DNA of 42,318 nt from W1P20-047 sp051878795 (lineage in GTDB: Bacteria; Actinomycetota; Coriobacteriia; Coriobacteriales; Eggerthellaceae): positions 1-42,318 of the forward strand of contig JBJEKU010000081.1 in NCBI GenBank assembly GCA_051878795.1, written 5' to 3'. Below, piece by piece: positions 33,456 to 41,944 of the stretch. Below the pieces are notes generated by a model. The model was not told the DNA's origin. It did not search any database and saw nothing but the letters and a program-made list of their open reading frames with translations. A program made the position numbers and the translations under genes. How positions within the stretch are numbered: the stretch's first letter is position 1; each line of letters opens with the position of its first letter.

Positions 33456-33482
33456 AAAAGGGACCGGATTCGGTCCCTTTTC
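33456..33482. terminator. Bidirectional terminator between rpsT and the double [4Fe-4S] gene
   Basis: AAAAGGGACCG-GATT-CGGTCCCTTTT is a perfect 11-pair stem with A and T runs at its sides, so it works in both directions. It lies 35 bases after the rpsT stop and about 50 after the end of the convergent gene. Confidence 0.93.
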
Positions 33483-33530
33483 TGTGTTTGCCCCTCGGTT
33501 CAATAGGAAGCGAGGCAGTAAGCCCATTCC

Positions 33531-34292
33531 TTATTCGATATAGCAGAAGGGGCAGACACTGATGCATTTACCGCATACATCAGCATCTTCGAGCGATGAT
33601 TGCCGGCGGATTTCGTCCTGGTTTTCGTTCAATCTATCCTGGCAGGCAAATTTGTCGAAGCTTTCGGGTTTCAATGCGCCGATAGGGCAAGCGTCGAAAC
33701 AAAGTCCGCAGCTTCCCTTAGAGATATAGAGGCACTTCTGCTCGATCGGAGGCTCGGAAGAGCAGAGCTCGGCAGATGTGATGACGCTGCAGAAACGGCC
33801 GGCACTTCCCTTTTCGGTGATAGCAAGCCGATTCGATCCCAAGCAGGCCAAACCTGCGATCACGGCAATACTGCGATGCGACCAACTGGCCTTGAGGTCT
33901 TTCGGATCATAGGTGTGGGTCGAAGGGATAGTCACTACCTTATGGCCTCGAGATTCCAGGAAGGCTTTCAGCGCGTTGTTCACGCAGTCGAAACCCGCAT
34001 TGATTTCCTGATATGCTTCTGCCCAATCGATATCGTACTTCGAGGCATGCTTCGGACCCAGGGCCACCTCCCGCGTATACGGTACGAAATAACTGATGAC
34101 GCTCTTCGCTTCGGGCATAAGCTCGCAGGGTGTAGCATGCCAGGGACCGATGAGCTCTTTCAGATCGTTGAAGCGAGGATCCGATGCTTGGGCGAAACGG
34201 ACGAGGGGTTTGCGGAACAAATCCGGCCGGTCGAGCTGCGCGACGCACTCTTCGACCAACTGGCGGACATCATTTTCCAAAAAAGATTCCAT
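33531..34292 (-). CDS. Double [4Fe-4S] cluster protein, epoxyqueuosine-reductase-like
   Basis: A 253-residue protein with two ferredoxin-type motifs near the C-terminus: C195-x2-C198-x3-C202-P with C217 or C250, and C240-x2-C243-x3-C247-P. The middle part (about 60-175) resembles the catalytic region of QueG-type reductases (SVISYFVPYTREV, GLACLGSNRLAITEKGSAGRF). It lacks the HEAT-like C-terminal region of true QueG, so it belongs to the short reductase-like relatives of unknown substrate. The ATG at 34292 is weakly supported (GGGAAG upstream); the frame's first 66 codons overlap holA and are rejected. Last gene of the com-holA transcript. Confidence 0.82.
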   Translation of the reverse strand: MESFLENDVRQLVEECVAQLDRPDLFRKPLVRFAQASDPRFNDLKELIGPWHATPCELMPEAKSVISYFVPYTREVALGPKHASKYDIDWAEAYQEINAGFDCVNNALKAFLESRGHKVVTIPSTHTYDPKDLKASWSHRSIAVIAGLACLGSNRLAITEKGSAGRFCSVITSAELCSSEPPIEQKCLYISKGSCGLCFDACPIGALKPESFDKFACQDRLNENQDEIRRQSSLEDADVCGKCISVCPFCYIE

Positions 34293-34315
34293 GTGCTTCC
34301 CATCCTTGCATTTCG

Positions 34316-35308
34316 CTATTTCGGGCACTCGCGCCCCGTTATAACAGACATATACCATTCCTGGAATACCGCATCGGCATCTGCCCCGGTTTTTATCGCA
34401 AGTTCGGCATCGCGGGCCCGGACCAAAGCGTACACCAGCTCTTCCTGGGTAAAGGAACGCGCCCATAACGCATGGTTCTTGACGCGCCAATCGGGAAGAC
34501 CCAGGTGCTTTGCCAAAGCGCCAGGCCTACCTCGCTGCGCAAAGGTCTTTGCGGCGATAAGCTCCCTGATCCGATTCACGCACATGGCAAGCAATGAAAG
34601 CGGTTTGGCACCCGGCATCTTCGATTTCAGCAGCATGCACTTCTGGATATTCCGAGAGCTGAAGGCGTCGACGAATTCCCAAGGTTTCACTTCTGCAGTA
34701 CGGCTGACCAGGGCATTCACTTCATTATCATTCACGGGATCGGAACCTCGATGAGCGAGGGCCAGCTTCTGCAGCTCGGTATCGATGGAAACCGTGTCTT
34801 CGCCGATAAGGTCAACAAGCGCATTCGCAGCAGAATCGGTCATGGCTATGCCGTGGCTCAAAGCCATATTACGCACGAGTGCGGGAAGATCCTTGCGTCG
34901 TACAGGAGCACAATCGATTACCGCCTTCGGACCGACTTTCGCAACCGCCTTGTACAGTCGTGTATTCTTCGCCAAGCCTTCCGCAACCAAACAGAGCACG
35001 GTTGTTTCGCTGGGTGCCGAAAGATATTCGATAATCGCTTCGGAATCCGCTTTTTTCAGCTTATCCGCATCATCAACCTGCACCAAACGGGCCTCGCTCG
35101 CAAATGGGAGCGTGTTACACGCGGTGACGATCGCCGTTCCCGTAGCGTTTTCATGAGTGAAATGGTCGTAGTTGAACGACAGATCCCCCAGTTGGGAAAT
35201 ACGCTGATGCAAGCGCCGGACCGTGGTTTCACGCTTGAGTTCGTCGGCACCAGTGACCAGATATGCTGGGAGGAGGGGTTGTGATTGATTCTTAGCCATG
35301 TTCGACAT
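34316..35308 (-). CDS. holA: DNA polymerase III delta subunit
   Basis: HolA opens the sliding clamp within the clamp loader. The 330-residue protein has the N-terminal PAYLVTGADELKRE, the loop with TLPFASEARLVQVDDADKL, and the C-terminal helical domain with REL...RPGALAKHLGLPDWRVK. Two ATGs are possible (35308 and 35299), neither with a strong binding site; the first starts one base after the comEC stop and is kept. Its position after comEC matches B. subtilis yqeN. Confidence 0.94.
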   Translation of the reverse strand: MSNMAKNQSQPLLPAYLVTGADELKRETTVRRLHQRISQLGDLSFNYDHFTHENATGTAIVTACNTLPFASEARLVQVDDADKLKKADSEAIIEYLSAPSETTVLCLVAEGLAKNTRLYKAVAKVGPKAVIDCAPVRRKDLPALVRNMALSHGIAMTDSAANALVDLIGEDTVSIDTELQKLALAHRGSDPVNDNEVNALVSRTAEVKPWEFVDAFSSRNIQKCMLLKSKMPGAKPLSLLAMCVNRIRELIAAKTFAQRGRPGALAKHLGLPDWRVKNHALWARSFTQEELVYALVRARDAELAIKTGADADAVFQEWYMSVITGRECPK

Positions 35309-35309
35309 T

Positions 35310-37766
35310 CTACTTCAGGCATTCCACCTGAATGCGATCCTGCTTCAATTTGCATACAACATCCCCCATTTCATCTGTTCGCACGATATGGGCACCAGCT
35401 GATTCGAGCAGCGATAAGGCTTCGTTCGTAGGGTGGCCGTACCTGTTCTTCTCGCCAACACTCACAAGAGCTAGACTCGGTCGAAGCACCTGGAGCATCT
35501 CGGCGCTCACCGAGGCGGCAGAACCATGATGGGGCACCTTCAATACATCGACTCCTTCCAGGCGGTCATCGAGCAGGGGTTCGATCACCTTCGCTTCAGC
35601 ATCCCCTGTGAGCAGGAAGGTCCAGTCAACTTCCCCATTGCCGTCGACATCCGCACCTGCAAGCAAAACGAGGCTGTCTTCGTTCCCGCCTTCTTCCGTC
35701 GCCTGCTTGGGAGAAAGGATATCGACCTGAAAAGCACCGACAGAGAGCGAATCCCCGGAAAGAAGCCCACAGCACTCATAACTTTCCACGCTTTCTGCAA
35801 GCTTACGGCAGCTTTCCTTGTCCGATTCGAGCACCCCTTCGGGAACGCAAACCCTCCCAACCGGCACCGCTGCAAACAGAGCTTCCAGCGAGCCGCAATG
35901 ATCGTCGTCAGGGTGACTTATCAACACCGCATCGAGTTTGCGCACCCCATGGCGTGCAAGTGCTTTGAGCAGCGCGCTGTCGTTAGTGCCCGTATCCACC
36001 AGCACTGCATGGCCTCCGCTGCGAAGCACGATCGCATCACCTTGTCCCACGTCGCACATGATTACCTCGTCGCCTTTCAGGTACGGCTTCACGAAGAAAG
36101 CCGTACCCAGAACGAGAAGCAAAAACACGGCGCACAACGCAAGCCATTTGTCCGAAAGTGCTTCCCTTGCAAAACGAAAACCCGTAATAAGAATGAGCAC
36201 GGAAGCAAACAGGGAAAGCACTTCCCCATCGGCCGCCACGCAGGCAAAGGGAATCCCGGCAAGCAATCGCGCCAAAGCGCAAAAGGCAGACGCAGCCAAC
36301 ATCAAGGGAAACAACAGAAGCTTCGAAGCGGCAGGAAGCAGGAGGGATAAGAACACCGACCCAAGGCCATAGCAGACAAGGAAGGGAAACACAGGAGCCG
36401 CGAGCAGGTTGGAAACCGGAGCGATAAGCGGAATCTGCCCGAATACCGATATCGAGAAGGGCAAGGTGAAGGCATTCGCTGAAACGCACACAGAGAGCGA
36501 ATCCGTGACAAGCTTCCCATGTCCCGAGGTGACAGAGGCGAGAAAGCACGACACCCCTTGGGAAAGGAGCATGATTCCCAAGGATGCACAAGCCGAAAGC
36601 ACAAGGGATATGGACAGGGCAAGAAAGGGATTGAACGAGATAATACCGACCACGCAAATCGCAAGCGCATTGACCGAAGCGGAAGCGCGTTTGGCATAGA
36701 AGGAAGCTAGAGCACAAAAGGACATTACTGCCGCCCGCAAAACGGAAACGGGAAGGGCGGTCAGGCACGCATAGCTTACAACGATGGCAAGCTGCAATGG
36801 GATGCAGATTTTCCGGGGCACACCTAAAGCCAGCAGGATCATAACCGCAAAACCGGTAACCATTACCAAATGAGCACCTGAAACAGCAACGATATGGGCC
36901 AGTCCAACGGTTTTCATCACGCCATACAAATCACTCGCAAAGAGCTCGGTCCTATCCCCGAAGAGCACGGCTTTCACCAAGGTGGACGCATCTTCCCATC
37001 TGCCCCCTGAAGGGTATGCGCGCTCTAAAGCACCCAGGCTGCGATCCCGCAGAAGGCACACGAGCCCCAGAAAACCCCCTGGATCCGAAACCGCTGGATT
37101 GTCCAAAGAAAGCGATGCAACGCAGGCTTTCTTCCAATAGCTGGGAAACGACTGCTCAGACGGCTCTTTCAGCTCTCCCGCGCCCGTTACATATTGCCAG
37201 CAATACACCTTGGTATCTTTCGGCAAGTTCAAACGTACTTTCACGTTCCTTCCCTGGGCCAACTCCACAGTGCCGATGCATGACGATCCATAATCGCCTT
37301 CCCTGCTATCTTCGACAACCCGAACCCGCCATATACCTGGATCCTGCGCAAGCGCCGCTTGCTCGTCGCAGTGAAACCCATATGCACCGAAGAATGAAAC
37401 CCCTGCACCCAATAATGCGCCAGCGGCAATCAGTGAAACCAACTTCCCCTTTCCGTGCAGCACCACGATCCCTAATAGCAAACATCCCGCTATCGCGATG
37501 ACCCCTAGAACCAAACATCGCCGGGCTTCGATATTCTGGGCACATTGCAGGCAAGCAGCACCGGAAATCCAAAACGCAATGGCGAAGATAAGCACAGGAG
37601 CCCAAGCTGGAAGATTGAAACGTTCGAGAAAGCCGTTTATCCGTTCCATGGCGCACTCTTTTGAAGCGCCTACCGATAATGCTTCGGATAGGTTGCCATA
37701 GGAGCCGGCAATCACCCGTTCCGAATCATCCGTAAAGATGCCTGCAAATGCATCAATTACACGCAT
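35310..37766 (-). CDS. comEC: DNA uptake channel ComEC/Rec2
   Basis: ComEC forms the membrane channel that takes up single-stranded DNA. The 818-residue protein has N-terminal hydrophobic segments with a DUF4131-type domain (about 55-220), the multi-span Competence domain (about 245-555; VKAVLFGDRTELF and GLAHIVAVSGAHLVMVTGF), and a C-terminal metallo-beta-lactamase domain (about 565-815) with HPDDDHCGSLEAL and HHGSAASVS. An AGGATCTGAT site precedes the ATG, which overlaps the comEA end by ten bases. The gene is intact; with comEA it suggests DNA uptake capacity, but no pilus genes are in view. Confidence 0.95.
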   Translation of the reverse strand: MRVIDAFAGIFTDDSERVIAGSYGNLSEALSVGASKECAMERINGFLERFNLPAWAPVLIFAIAFWISGAACLQCAQNIEARRCLVLGVIAIAGCLLLGIVVLHGKGKLVSLIAAGALLGAGVSFFGAYGFHCDEQAALAQDPGIWRVRVVEDSREGDYGSSCIGTVELAQGRNVKVRLNLPKDTKVYCWQYVTGAGELKEPSEQSFPSYWKKACVASLSLDNPAVSDPGGFLGLVCLLRDRSLGALERAYPSGGRWEDASTLVKAVLFGDRTELFASDLYGVMKTVGLAHIVAVSGAHLVMVTGFAVMILLALGVPRKICIPLQLAIVVSYACLTALPVSVLRAAVMSFCALASFYAKRASASVNALAICVVGIISFNPFLALSISLVLSACASLGIMLLSQGVSCFLASVTSGHGKLVTDSLSVCVSANAFTLPFSISVFGQIPLIAPVSNLLAAPVFPFLVCYGLGSVFLSLLLPAASKLLLFPLMLAASAFCALARLLAGIPFACVAADGEVLSLFASVLILITGFRFAREALSDKWLALCAVFLLLVLGTAFFVKPYLKGDEVIMCDVGQGDAIVLRSGGHAVLVDTGTNDSALLKALARHGVRKLDAVLISHPDDDHCGSLEALFAAVPVGRVCVPEGVLESDKESCRKLAESVESYECCGLLSGDSLSVGAFQVDILSPKQATEEGGNEDSLVLLAGADVDGNGEVDWTFLLTGDAEAKVIEPLLDDRLEGVDVLKVPHHGSAASVSAEMLQVLRPSLALVSVGEKNRYGHPTNEALSLLESAGAHIVRTDEMGDVVCKLKQDRIQVECLK

Positions 37767-38530
37767 ATCAGATCCTTCAGGGAGTCGAACTTCTTGTCCC
37801 CGATTCCCGAAACGCGTTTCAGGTCCTCGATGGTTTGAAATGGACCTTCGCTCTCCCGACTGGCAACGATCTTTGCGGCGGTAGCATCTCCGACTCCAGG
37901 AAGCGACACCAATTCGGCGGCACTAGCGGTATTGATATTCACCAAGGCACTGGATTGCCCTGCACCCGAATCGTTGGCAGGGATTTCAGGACCACTCTGG
38001 ACTGTTCCCCCGCTTGCCGGCAACTCATCCTTTGCCGGTACGTATACCTGCTGTTCATCCTGCAGGGATTGCGCAAGGTTCAACGCATCGGTCGCGGCTT
38101 CCGGCCCGAATCCCCCCGCGCGCTCGATCGCATCCCCAATACGGCTTCCCGGTGCAAATTCGTACACTCCCGGCTGCGTAACTTGCCCGCACACATATAC
38201 GACCAGCTTCGCGTTTTCACCCTGCCCGCTTTTTGATTGGTCCTCCCCAGTTGAAGGATCATCCGCCTTGTTCCTTGATACACCGTTCGCCCCTTCATCC
38301 TTCGATTCGTCTGATGCGGATGACCCTTCACCCTGCTGGTCTCCTTCCAAGGTTTCGCTTCCGCCTTTCGTTATTTGGAACGAATCATCTCCCAAAGCCG
38401 ATAGGGCACTTCCCGCAGTGAAGACAAGCACCACCAACACAAGCGCAGCAAGACCCACAAGAAGAGGTAGGCTCAACTTATCCAATCGAGCCTTCTCTTT
38501 CAGCTTTTCCGGAACTTGAATGAACGGCAT
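37757..38530 (-). CDS. comEA: DNA receptor ComEA
   Basis: ComEA binds incoming double-stranded DNA at the membrane. The 257-residue protein has a membrane anchor (about 21-45), a polar Ser/Glu/Asp/Gly-rich linker (about 50-105), an SLBB domain (about 107-165: VVYVCGQVTQPGVYEF), and two helix-hairpin-helix motifs at the C-terminus (LVNINTASAAELVSLPGVG and IEDLKRVSGIGDKKFDSLK). It is first in the comEA-comEC-holA transcript and follows the thiI terminator, though I found no clear promoter. comEB is absent. Confidence 0.95.
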   Translation of the reverse strand: MPFIQVPEKLKEKARLDKLSLPLLVGLAALVLVVLVFTAGSALSALGDDSFQITKGGSETLEGDQQGEGSSASDESKDEGANGVSRNKADDPSTGEDQSKSGQGENAKLVVYVCGQVTQPGVYEFAPGSRIGDAIERAGGFGPEAATDALNLAQSLQDEQQVYVPAKDELPASGGTVQSGPEIPANDSGAGQSSALVNINTASAAELVSLPGVGDATAAKIVASRESEGPFQTIEDLKRVSGIGDKKFDSLKDLICV

Positions 38531-38558
38531 GAAAACCCCCTTCTCTTTGAAAGGGATG

Positions 38559-38597
38559 CTAACGAAACAGGCTTACCATTTTGATGCGGTAAGCCTG
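38559..38597 (-). terminator. Intrinsic terminator after thiI
   Basis: The minus strand reads CAGGCTTACC, a 10-base loop, GGTAAGCCTG, then TTTCGTT. The perfect ten-pair stem lies 40 bases past the thiI stop. Confidence 0.75.
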
Positions 38598-38637
38598 CAG
38601 AAAGCCTATTCATTTCCAGCGAGAACGCGCGATATGC

Positions 38638-39864
38638 TTACGCCTCTTTGCAAGGACGCTTCTTCTTGGGTTTATACGAAGGGCAGCGATAATCATGAGG
38701 TTCGGCCGCATCCGCCAGTTCTTGGACCCATTGATCGATGGGGAACATCGCTTCGGCTTCCAGAACCTTTTCCAAGTTGGCATGGGTTTCGGGATTGCGA
38801 GGCATGAACAGGGTGCAGCAATCAGGCGCATCTTGACTGGAGATCTCGAAAGAACCCAGCTGTTGCGCTTCCGCGATGATTTCCTGCTTGTCGGTGCCAA
38901 TCAAGGGACGGAACACCGGCATGTCAACTGCGGCATTGGTGGCATTGATGTTGTCGATGGTCTGAGATGCAACCTGACCCAGGCTTTCACCGGTCACGAT
39001 GGCCTTTGCCCCTTCCCTGCGGGCGATTTCCTGGGCAACCTTGAACATAAGCCTGCGATACAGGATAACGCGCAGCGAGGGAGGTGCCTCAAGCGAGATC
39101 TCGCGCTGATAATCGCCCAAGGGAACCATGTACACACGTGCAATGCACCCCGTCTTTTCCAATACCTTGGCGATATCGTCGACCAAGTACTCGCTTGTCG
39201 ATGCCGTTTGGGGACGGCCGCTGAAGTGCACGCCAATGCATTCGGCACCTCTTCGAGCGATACGCCAAGTAGCCACAGGTGAGTCGATCCCACTGGAAAG
39301 CAGGGTCACTACCCTACCGCTGGAACCCACGGGTAAACCACCGATGCCGCGGATGGATGCGGCATAGACATACGCATTGCCCTGGATCACCTCCACACGC
39401 ACCATCACGTCCGGATCGTGCATCTTCACGATCTTCTCAGGGAAAGCCTGGCAAAGATGGGCGCCGACGATCTGGTTCATATCCATCGAGGAAATGGGGA
39501 AATCGGTATGGCTGCGACGTGCAGCGACCTTGAAGGTGACGAACTGAGGGACATCGTTCATGGCAGCGACGGCAGCCTGCTTGATCTGCTCGATATCACG
39601 GTCGCACTTATAGCCGCACGATACACGTGCAATGCCGGGCAGTTTGGCAAGGGTATGCTCGATCTTGCTTGCAAGCTCGAAATCGGTTTTTTCTTTGATA
39701 AATACGCACAAACGCCCGGAAATACGCATTACGGTGGCAACGGGGAATCCCTCGAGCATGGCTTCGATATTGCGCAGGAGGCGCATTTCGAAAACCTTCC
39801 TATTGTGCCCCTTCAGGCCAATTTCATGATAATGGACCAGGCATACCCTCTGGAACTGAGACAT
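38638..39864 (-). CDS. thiI: tRNA 4-thiouridine synthetase ThiI
   Basis: ThiI adenylates U8 of tRNA for sulfur transfer and can serve thiamine thiazole synthesis. The 408-residue protein has an N-terminal ferredoxin-like/THUMP region (VHYHEIGLKGHNRKVFE at the start), a PP-loop SSGIDSPVA and the family segments VTGESLGQVASQT and LIGTDKQEI. The C-terminus is DCCTLFMPRNPETHA followed by a lysine-rich end. There is no rhodanese domain, as usual in Gram-positive ThiI, so a separate sulfur donor is needed. The ATG at 39864 has GGGAG eight bases upstream, preferred over the in-frame ATG at 39879. Confidence 0.95.
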   Translation of the reverse strand: MSQFQRVCLVHYHEIGLKGHNRKVFEMRLLRNIEAMLEGFPVATVMRISGRLCVFIKEKTDFELASKIEHTLAKLPGIARVSCGYKCDRDIEQIKQAAVAAMNDVPQFVTFKVAARRSHTDFPISSMDMNQIVGAHLCQAFPEKIVKMHDPDVMVRVEVIQGNAYVYAASIRGIGGLPVGSSGRVVTLLSSGIDSPVATWRIARRGAECIGVHFSGRPQTASTSEYLVDDIAKVLEKTGCIARVYMVPLGDYQREISLEAPPSLRVILYRRLMFKVAQEIARREGAKAIVTGESLGQVASQTIDNINATNAAVDMPVFRPLIGTDKQEIIAEAQQLGSFEISSQDAPDCCTLFMPRNPETHANLEKVLEAEAMFPIDQWVQELADAAEPHDYRCPSYKPKKKRPCKEA

Positions 39865-39880
39865 CGCGATAACTCCCATT

Positions 39881-39923
39881 CAAAGAAAATGCCCGCTGCA
39901 GCCTGACTGCGAACGCGGGCATT
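39881..39923 (-). terminator. Intrinsic terminator after rpoZ
   Basis: The minus strand reads AATGCCCGC, an 18-base loop, GCGGGCATT, then TTCTTTG. It lies 22 bases past the rpoZ stop and ends about 20 bases before the thiI start, so thiI depends on read-through or a promoter inside this region. Confidence 0.82.
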
Positions 39924-39945
39924 GCATGTGATGCAGGATTTCAGA

Positions 39946-40206
39946 TTAATGTGCTTTTGCGTTGATGGTAGCCGGGTCGAAGGAAATATCTTCGCTGGCG
40001 ATTTCATCGAATGCAATGGAAAGGGGCTTCTTGCTTGCTGCACGGGCAACATCGATTGCCATCTGGCTCTGGATAGCGCGGTCGCGCTGAGCGCGGAGCA
40101 TTTCCTTGATGTCATGCGCGCGGTTGGATGCCAGGGCGCACAGGAGGAATCGGTCGTTATCTACCTGGTCCAGAAGGACGTCGATCTTAGGTTCAATCAG
40201 GCTCAT
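39946..40206 (-). CDS. rpoZ: RNA polymerase omega subunit
   Basis: Omega helps assemble RNA polymerase. The 86-residue protein has the family pattern IEPKIDVLLDQVDNDRFLL, SNRAHDI and KPLSIAFDEIA. The ATG is directly adjacent to the gmk stop (TAA then ATG). The mihF-gmk-rpoZ order is typical of actinobacteria. In many genomes coaBC and metK follow; here thiI follows after a terminator. Confidence 0.93.
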   Translation of the reverse strand: MSLIEPKIDVLLDQVDNDRFLLCALASNRAHDIKEMLRAQRDRAIQSQMAIDVARAASKKPLSIAFDEIASEDISFDPATINAKAH

Positions 40207-40785
40207 TTAACAATCCTTAGGTCTATTTGCTTGCTCCTCGACGAAGTCGACCAATTCCTTGGTAGCCACGTCAAGATCATCGTTCACAATCGCGATATCA
40301 TACTTTATTTTTTCCAAAAGCTCTAGAGTCGCGACGTTCATCCTCGCAGCAATAACATCTTCGGTTTCGGTTCCTCTGCCCCGAAGACGCTCTTCTAGGA
40401 TTTCCAGGCTGGGGGGCTCGATGAACACGAGAATCGACTGAGGAATCTTCTCTTTGATCTGGAAAGCTCCCTGAACGTCGATTTCGAGGATAACCTGCTT
40501 GCCTTCCGCGATGGCCTGCTCGACTTGCGCACGCGGGGTGCCGTACTTGTTGGAATGAACCTGGGCCCACTCCAAAAAGCCATCCTGCTGTACCAGCTCG
40601 TCGAATCGATCGTTACTGAGAAAATGATAATGCTTGCCATCCACTTCCCCCTCACGCGGTTCGCGCGTTGTAGCGGAAACGGAAAGCCAGGTATCCGGCA
40701 CCCGCTCGATAAGGGCCTTTACCAAGGTACCCTTACCTGCTCCCGAAGGACCTGAGATAACGAAGAGATTTCCTGTTCGGGTCAT
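40207..40785 (-). CDS. gmk: Guanylate kinase
   Basis: Gmk phosphorylates GMP to GDP. The 192-residue protein has the P-loop GPSGAGKGT at about 12-20, the GMP-binding SVSATTREPREGEVDGKHYHF, and ILEIDVQGAFQIKE. The ATG overlaps the mihF stop (ATGA), so translation is coupled. Adjacent rpoZ fits the widespread gmk-rpoZ pairing. Confidence 0.97.
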   Translation of the reverse strand: MTRTGNLFVISGPSGAGKGTLVKALIERVPDTWLSVSATTREPREGEVDGKHYHFLSNDRFDELVQQDGFLEWAQVHSNKYGTPRAQVEQAIAEGKQVILEIDVQGAFQIKEKIPQSILVFIEPPSLEILEERLRGRGTETEDVIAARMNVATLELLEKIKYDIAIVNDDLDVATKELVDFVEEQANRPKDC

Positions 40786-41093
40786 TTCTTGAGACGCTCC
40801 AAAAGAGCCGCTTCCTGGCGCTCGCCCAAACCGCGTAAACGGCGGCTTTCGGCGATTTGCAGCTCGGACATAACTTTCTTAACCTTTGCCTTACCGAATC
40901 CAGGAAGAGTTTCGATAAGGGTAGAAACCTTCATTCGTCCGACAATGGGGTCGTCTTTCATTTCCAAAACGTCATTCAGGGAAATCTTGCCGCTTTTCAG
41001 ATCTTCACGAACGGCAGCACGCTTGATGCGCGCCTCCTTCGCTTTCTCTAAAGCCGCCTTACGTTCTTCCTGAGTCAGCTGGGGAATTGCCAT
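40782..41093 (-). CDS. mihF: Actinobacterial integration host factor (mIHF)
   Basis: mIHF is a small basic nucleoid protein of actinobacteria, unrelated to HU/IHF, that binds and bends DNA. The 103-residue protein begins with MAIPQLTQEERKAALEKA and has the S13-like helix-two-turn-helix region (VSTLIETLPGFGKAKVKKVM), the family hallmark. The ATG at 41093 follows AAGGAG; an 11-codon extension upstream lacks a site. It heads mihF-gmk-rpoZ under the promoter at 41153-41182. Confidence 0.95.
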   Translation of the reverse strand: MAIPQLTQEERKAALEKAKEARIKRAAVREDLKSGKISLNDVLEMKDDPIVGRMKVSTLIETLPGFGKAKVKKVMSELQIAESRRLRGLGERQEAALLERLKK

Positions 41094-41152
41094 AGAGCTT
41101 TCTCCTTGCGCATCAGATGACAACAATGGTCATTGACGATTACCTGAAGATA

Positions 41153-41182
41153 AGTGTAGCCCAACTATTTTGGCGTTTCCAA
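41153..41182 (-). promoter_or_regulatory. mihF promoter
   Basis: On the minus strand TTGGAA (41182-41177) and TACACT (41158-41153) are 18 bases apart, about 60 bases before the mihF ATG. Confidence 0.6.
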
Positions 41183-41195
41183 TTGTTTACCCATT

Positions 41196-41204
41196 TGTGG
41201 ACAA
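41196..41204 (-). promoter_or_regulatory. DnaA-box-like 9-mer upstream of mihF
   Basis: The minus strand reads TTGTCCACA, the form of DnaA box common in GC-rich actinobacteria (one change from TTATCCACA). It sits just upstream of the mihF -35. Isolated, so it may be chance. Confidence 0.35.
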
Positions 41205-41233
41205 AAGGGGGACTGTTTATGGATGCGCGGTCG

Positions 41234-41944
41234 TTAGAGCTCGGAGACGATATCGAGGAAGGCCTGCCTGGGATCTTCCGCACCGGTGATAGGGCGTCCG
41301 ATGACCAAATGGGATGCACCGTTCTCGAATGCCTGCGCGGGGGTGGTCACGCGGCTCTGATCGCCCATGTCGGCACCTGCGGGTCGCACACCCGGGGTAA
41401 CGATAAAGGCATCGGGGCCGAGCGCACGACGGAGCATGGATGCTTCCAAAGGCGATGCGACGACACCGGTCAGGCCCGCCTCACGTGCCTGCAGCGCAAG
41501 GCTTTCAACCTGTTCTTCGACCGGACGGACGACACCGGTAGCTGCCAAGGTTTGCGCATCCATGCTGGTCAGCACGGTAATACCCAAGGTCACCAGATCC
41601 CCGCCGGCTTCTGCCGCACCCTCGCGACCTGCGGTCATCATAGGAACGCCGCCTACTGCATGCATGGTGAGCATGTCCGCGCCGCTTGCAGCAGCCGAAC
41701 GAGCCGCACCACGCACCTGATGGGGAATATCATGGAACTTCAGATCGAGGAAGACCTTGAAACCGCGGTCCTTCATCTCCTTCACGATAGAGGGGCCCTC
41801 CGCATAGTACAGGGTCATGCCGATCTTCACCCAGGTCACTGCCCCGGCAAGCTGGTCGGCCAACTCGAGCGCACGCTCGCGGCTGCAGTCGAATGCGACG
41901 ATGATCCTTTCGGCAGGGGGAATTTGCTGGAAACCGGTTAGCAT
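41234..41944 (-). CDS. pyrF: Orotidine 5'-phosphate decarboxylase
   Basis: PyrF makes UMP from OMP, the last step of pyrimidine synthesis. The 236-residue TIM barrel has IIVAFDCS with the first catalytic aspartate, VKIGMTLYY, the signature LDLKFHDIPHQV, VTPGVRP and LVIGRPI. This is the short bacterial group-1 form, not the mycobacterial-type group. The ATG overlaps the end of pyrD by seven bases, so the two are co-transcribed. No clear terminator follows in the 140 bases before mihF. Confidence 0.97.
   Translation of the reverse strand: MLTGFQQIPPAERIIVAFDCSRERALELADQLAGAVTWVKIGMTLYYAEGPSIVKEMKDRGFKVFLDLKFHDIPHQVRGAARSAAASGADMLTMHAVGGVPMMTAGREGAAEAGGDLVTLGITVLTSMDAQTLAATGVVRPVEEQVESLALQAREAGLTGVVASPLEASMLRRALGPDAFIVTPGVRPAGADMGDQSRVTTPAQAFENGASHLVIGRPITGAEDPRQAFLDIVSEL

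Noticed and set aside
34293..34490. A 66-residue cysteine-containing N-terminal extension of the [4Fe-4S] protein
   Set aside because: It would overlap most of the holA 3' end and is out of keeping with the family start at MESFLEND; treated as an accident of the open frame.
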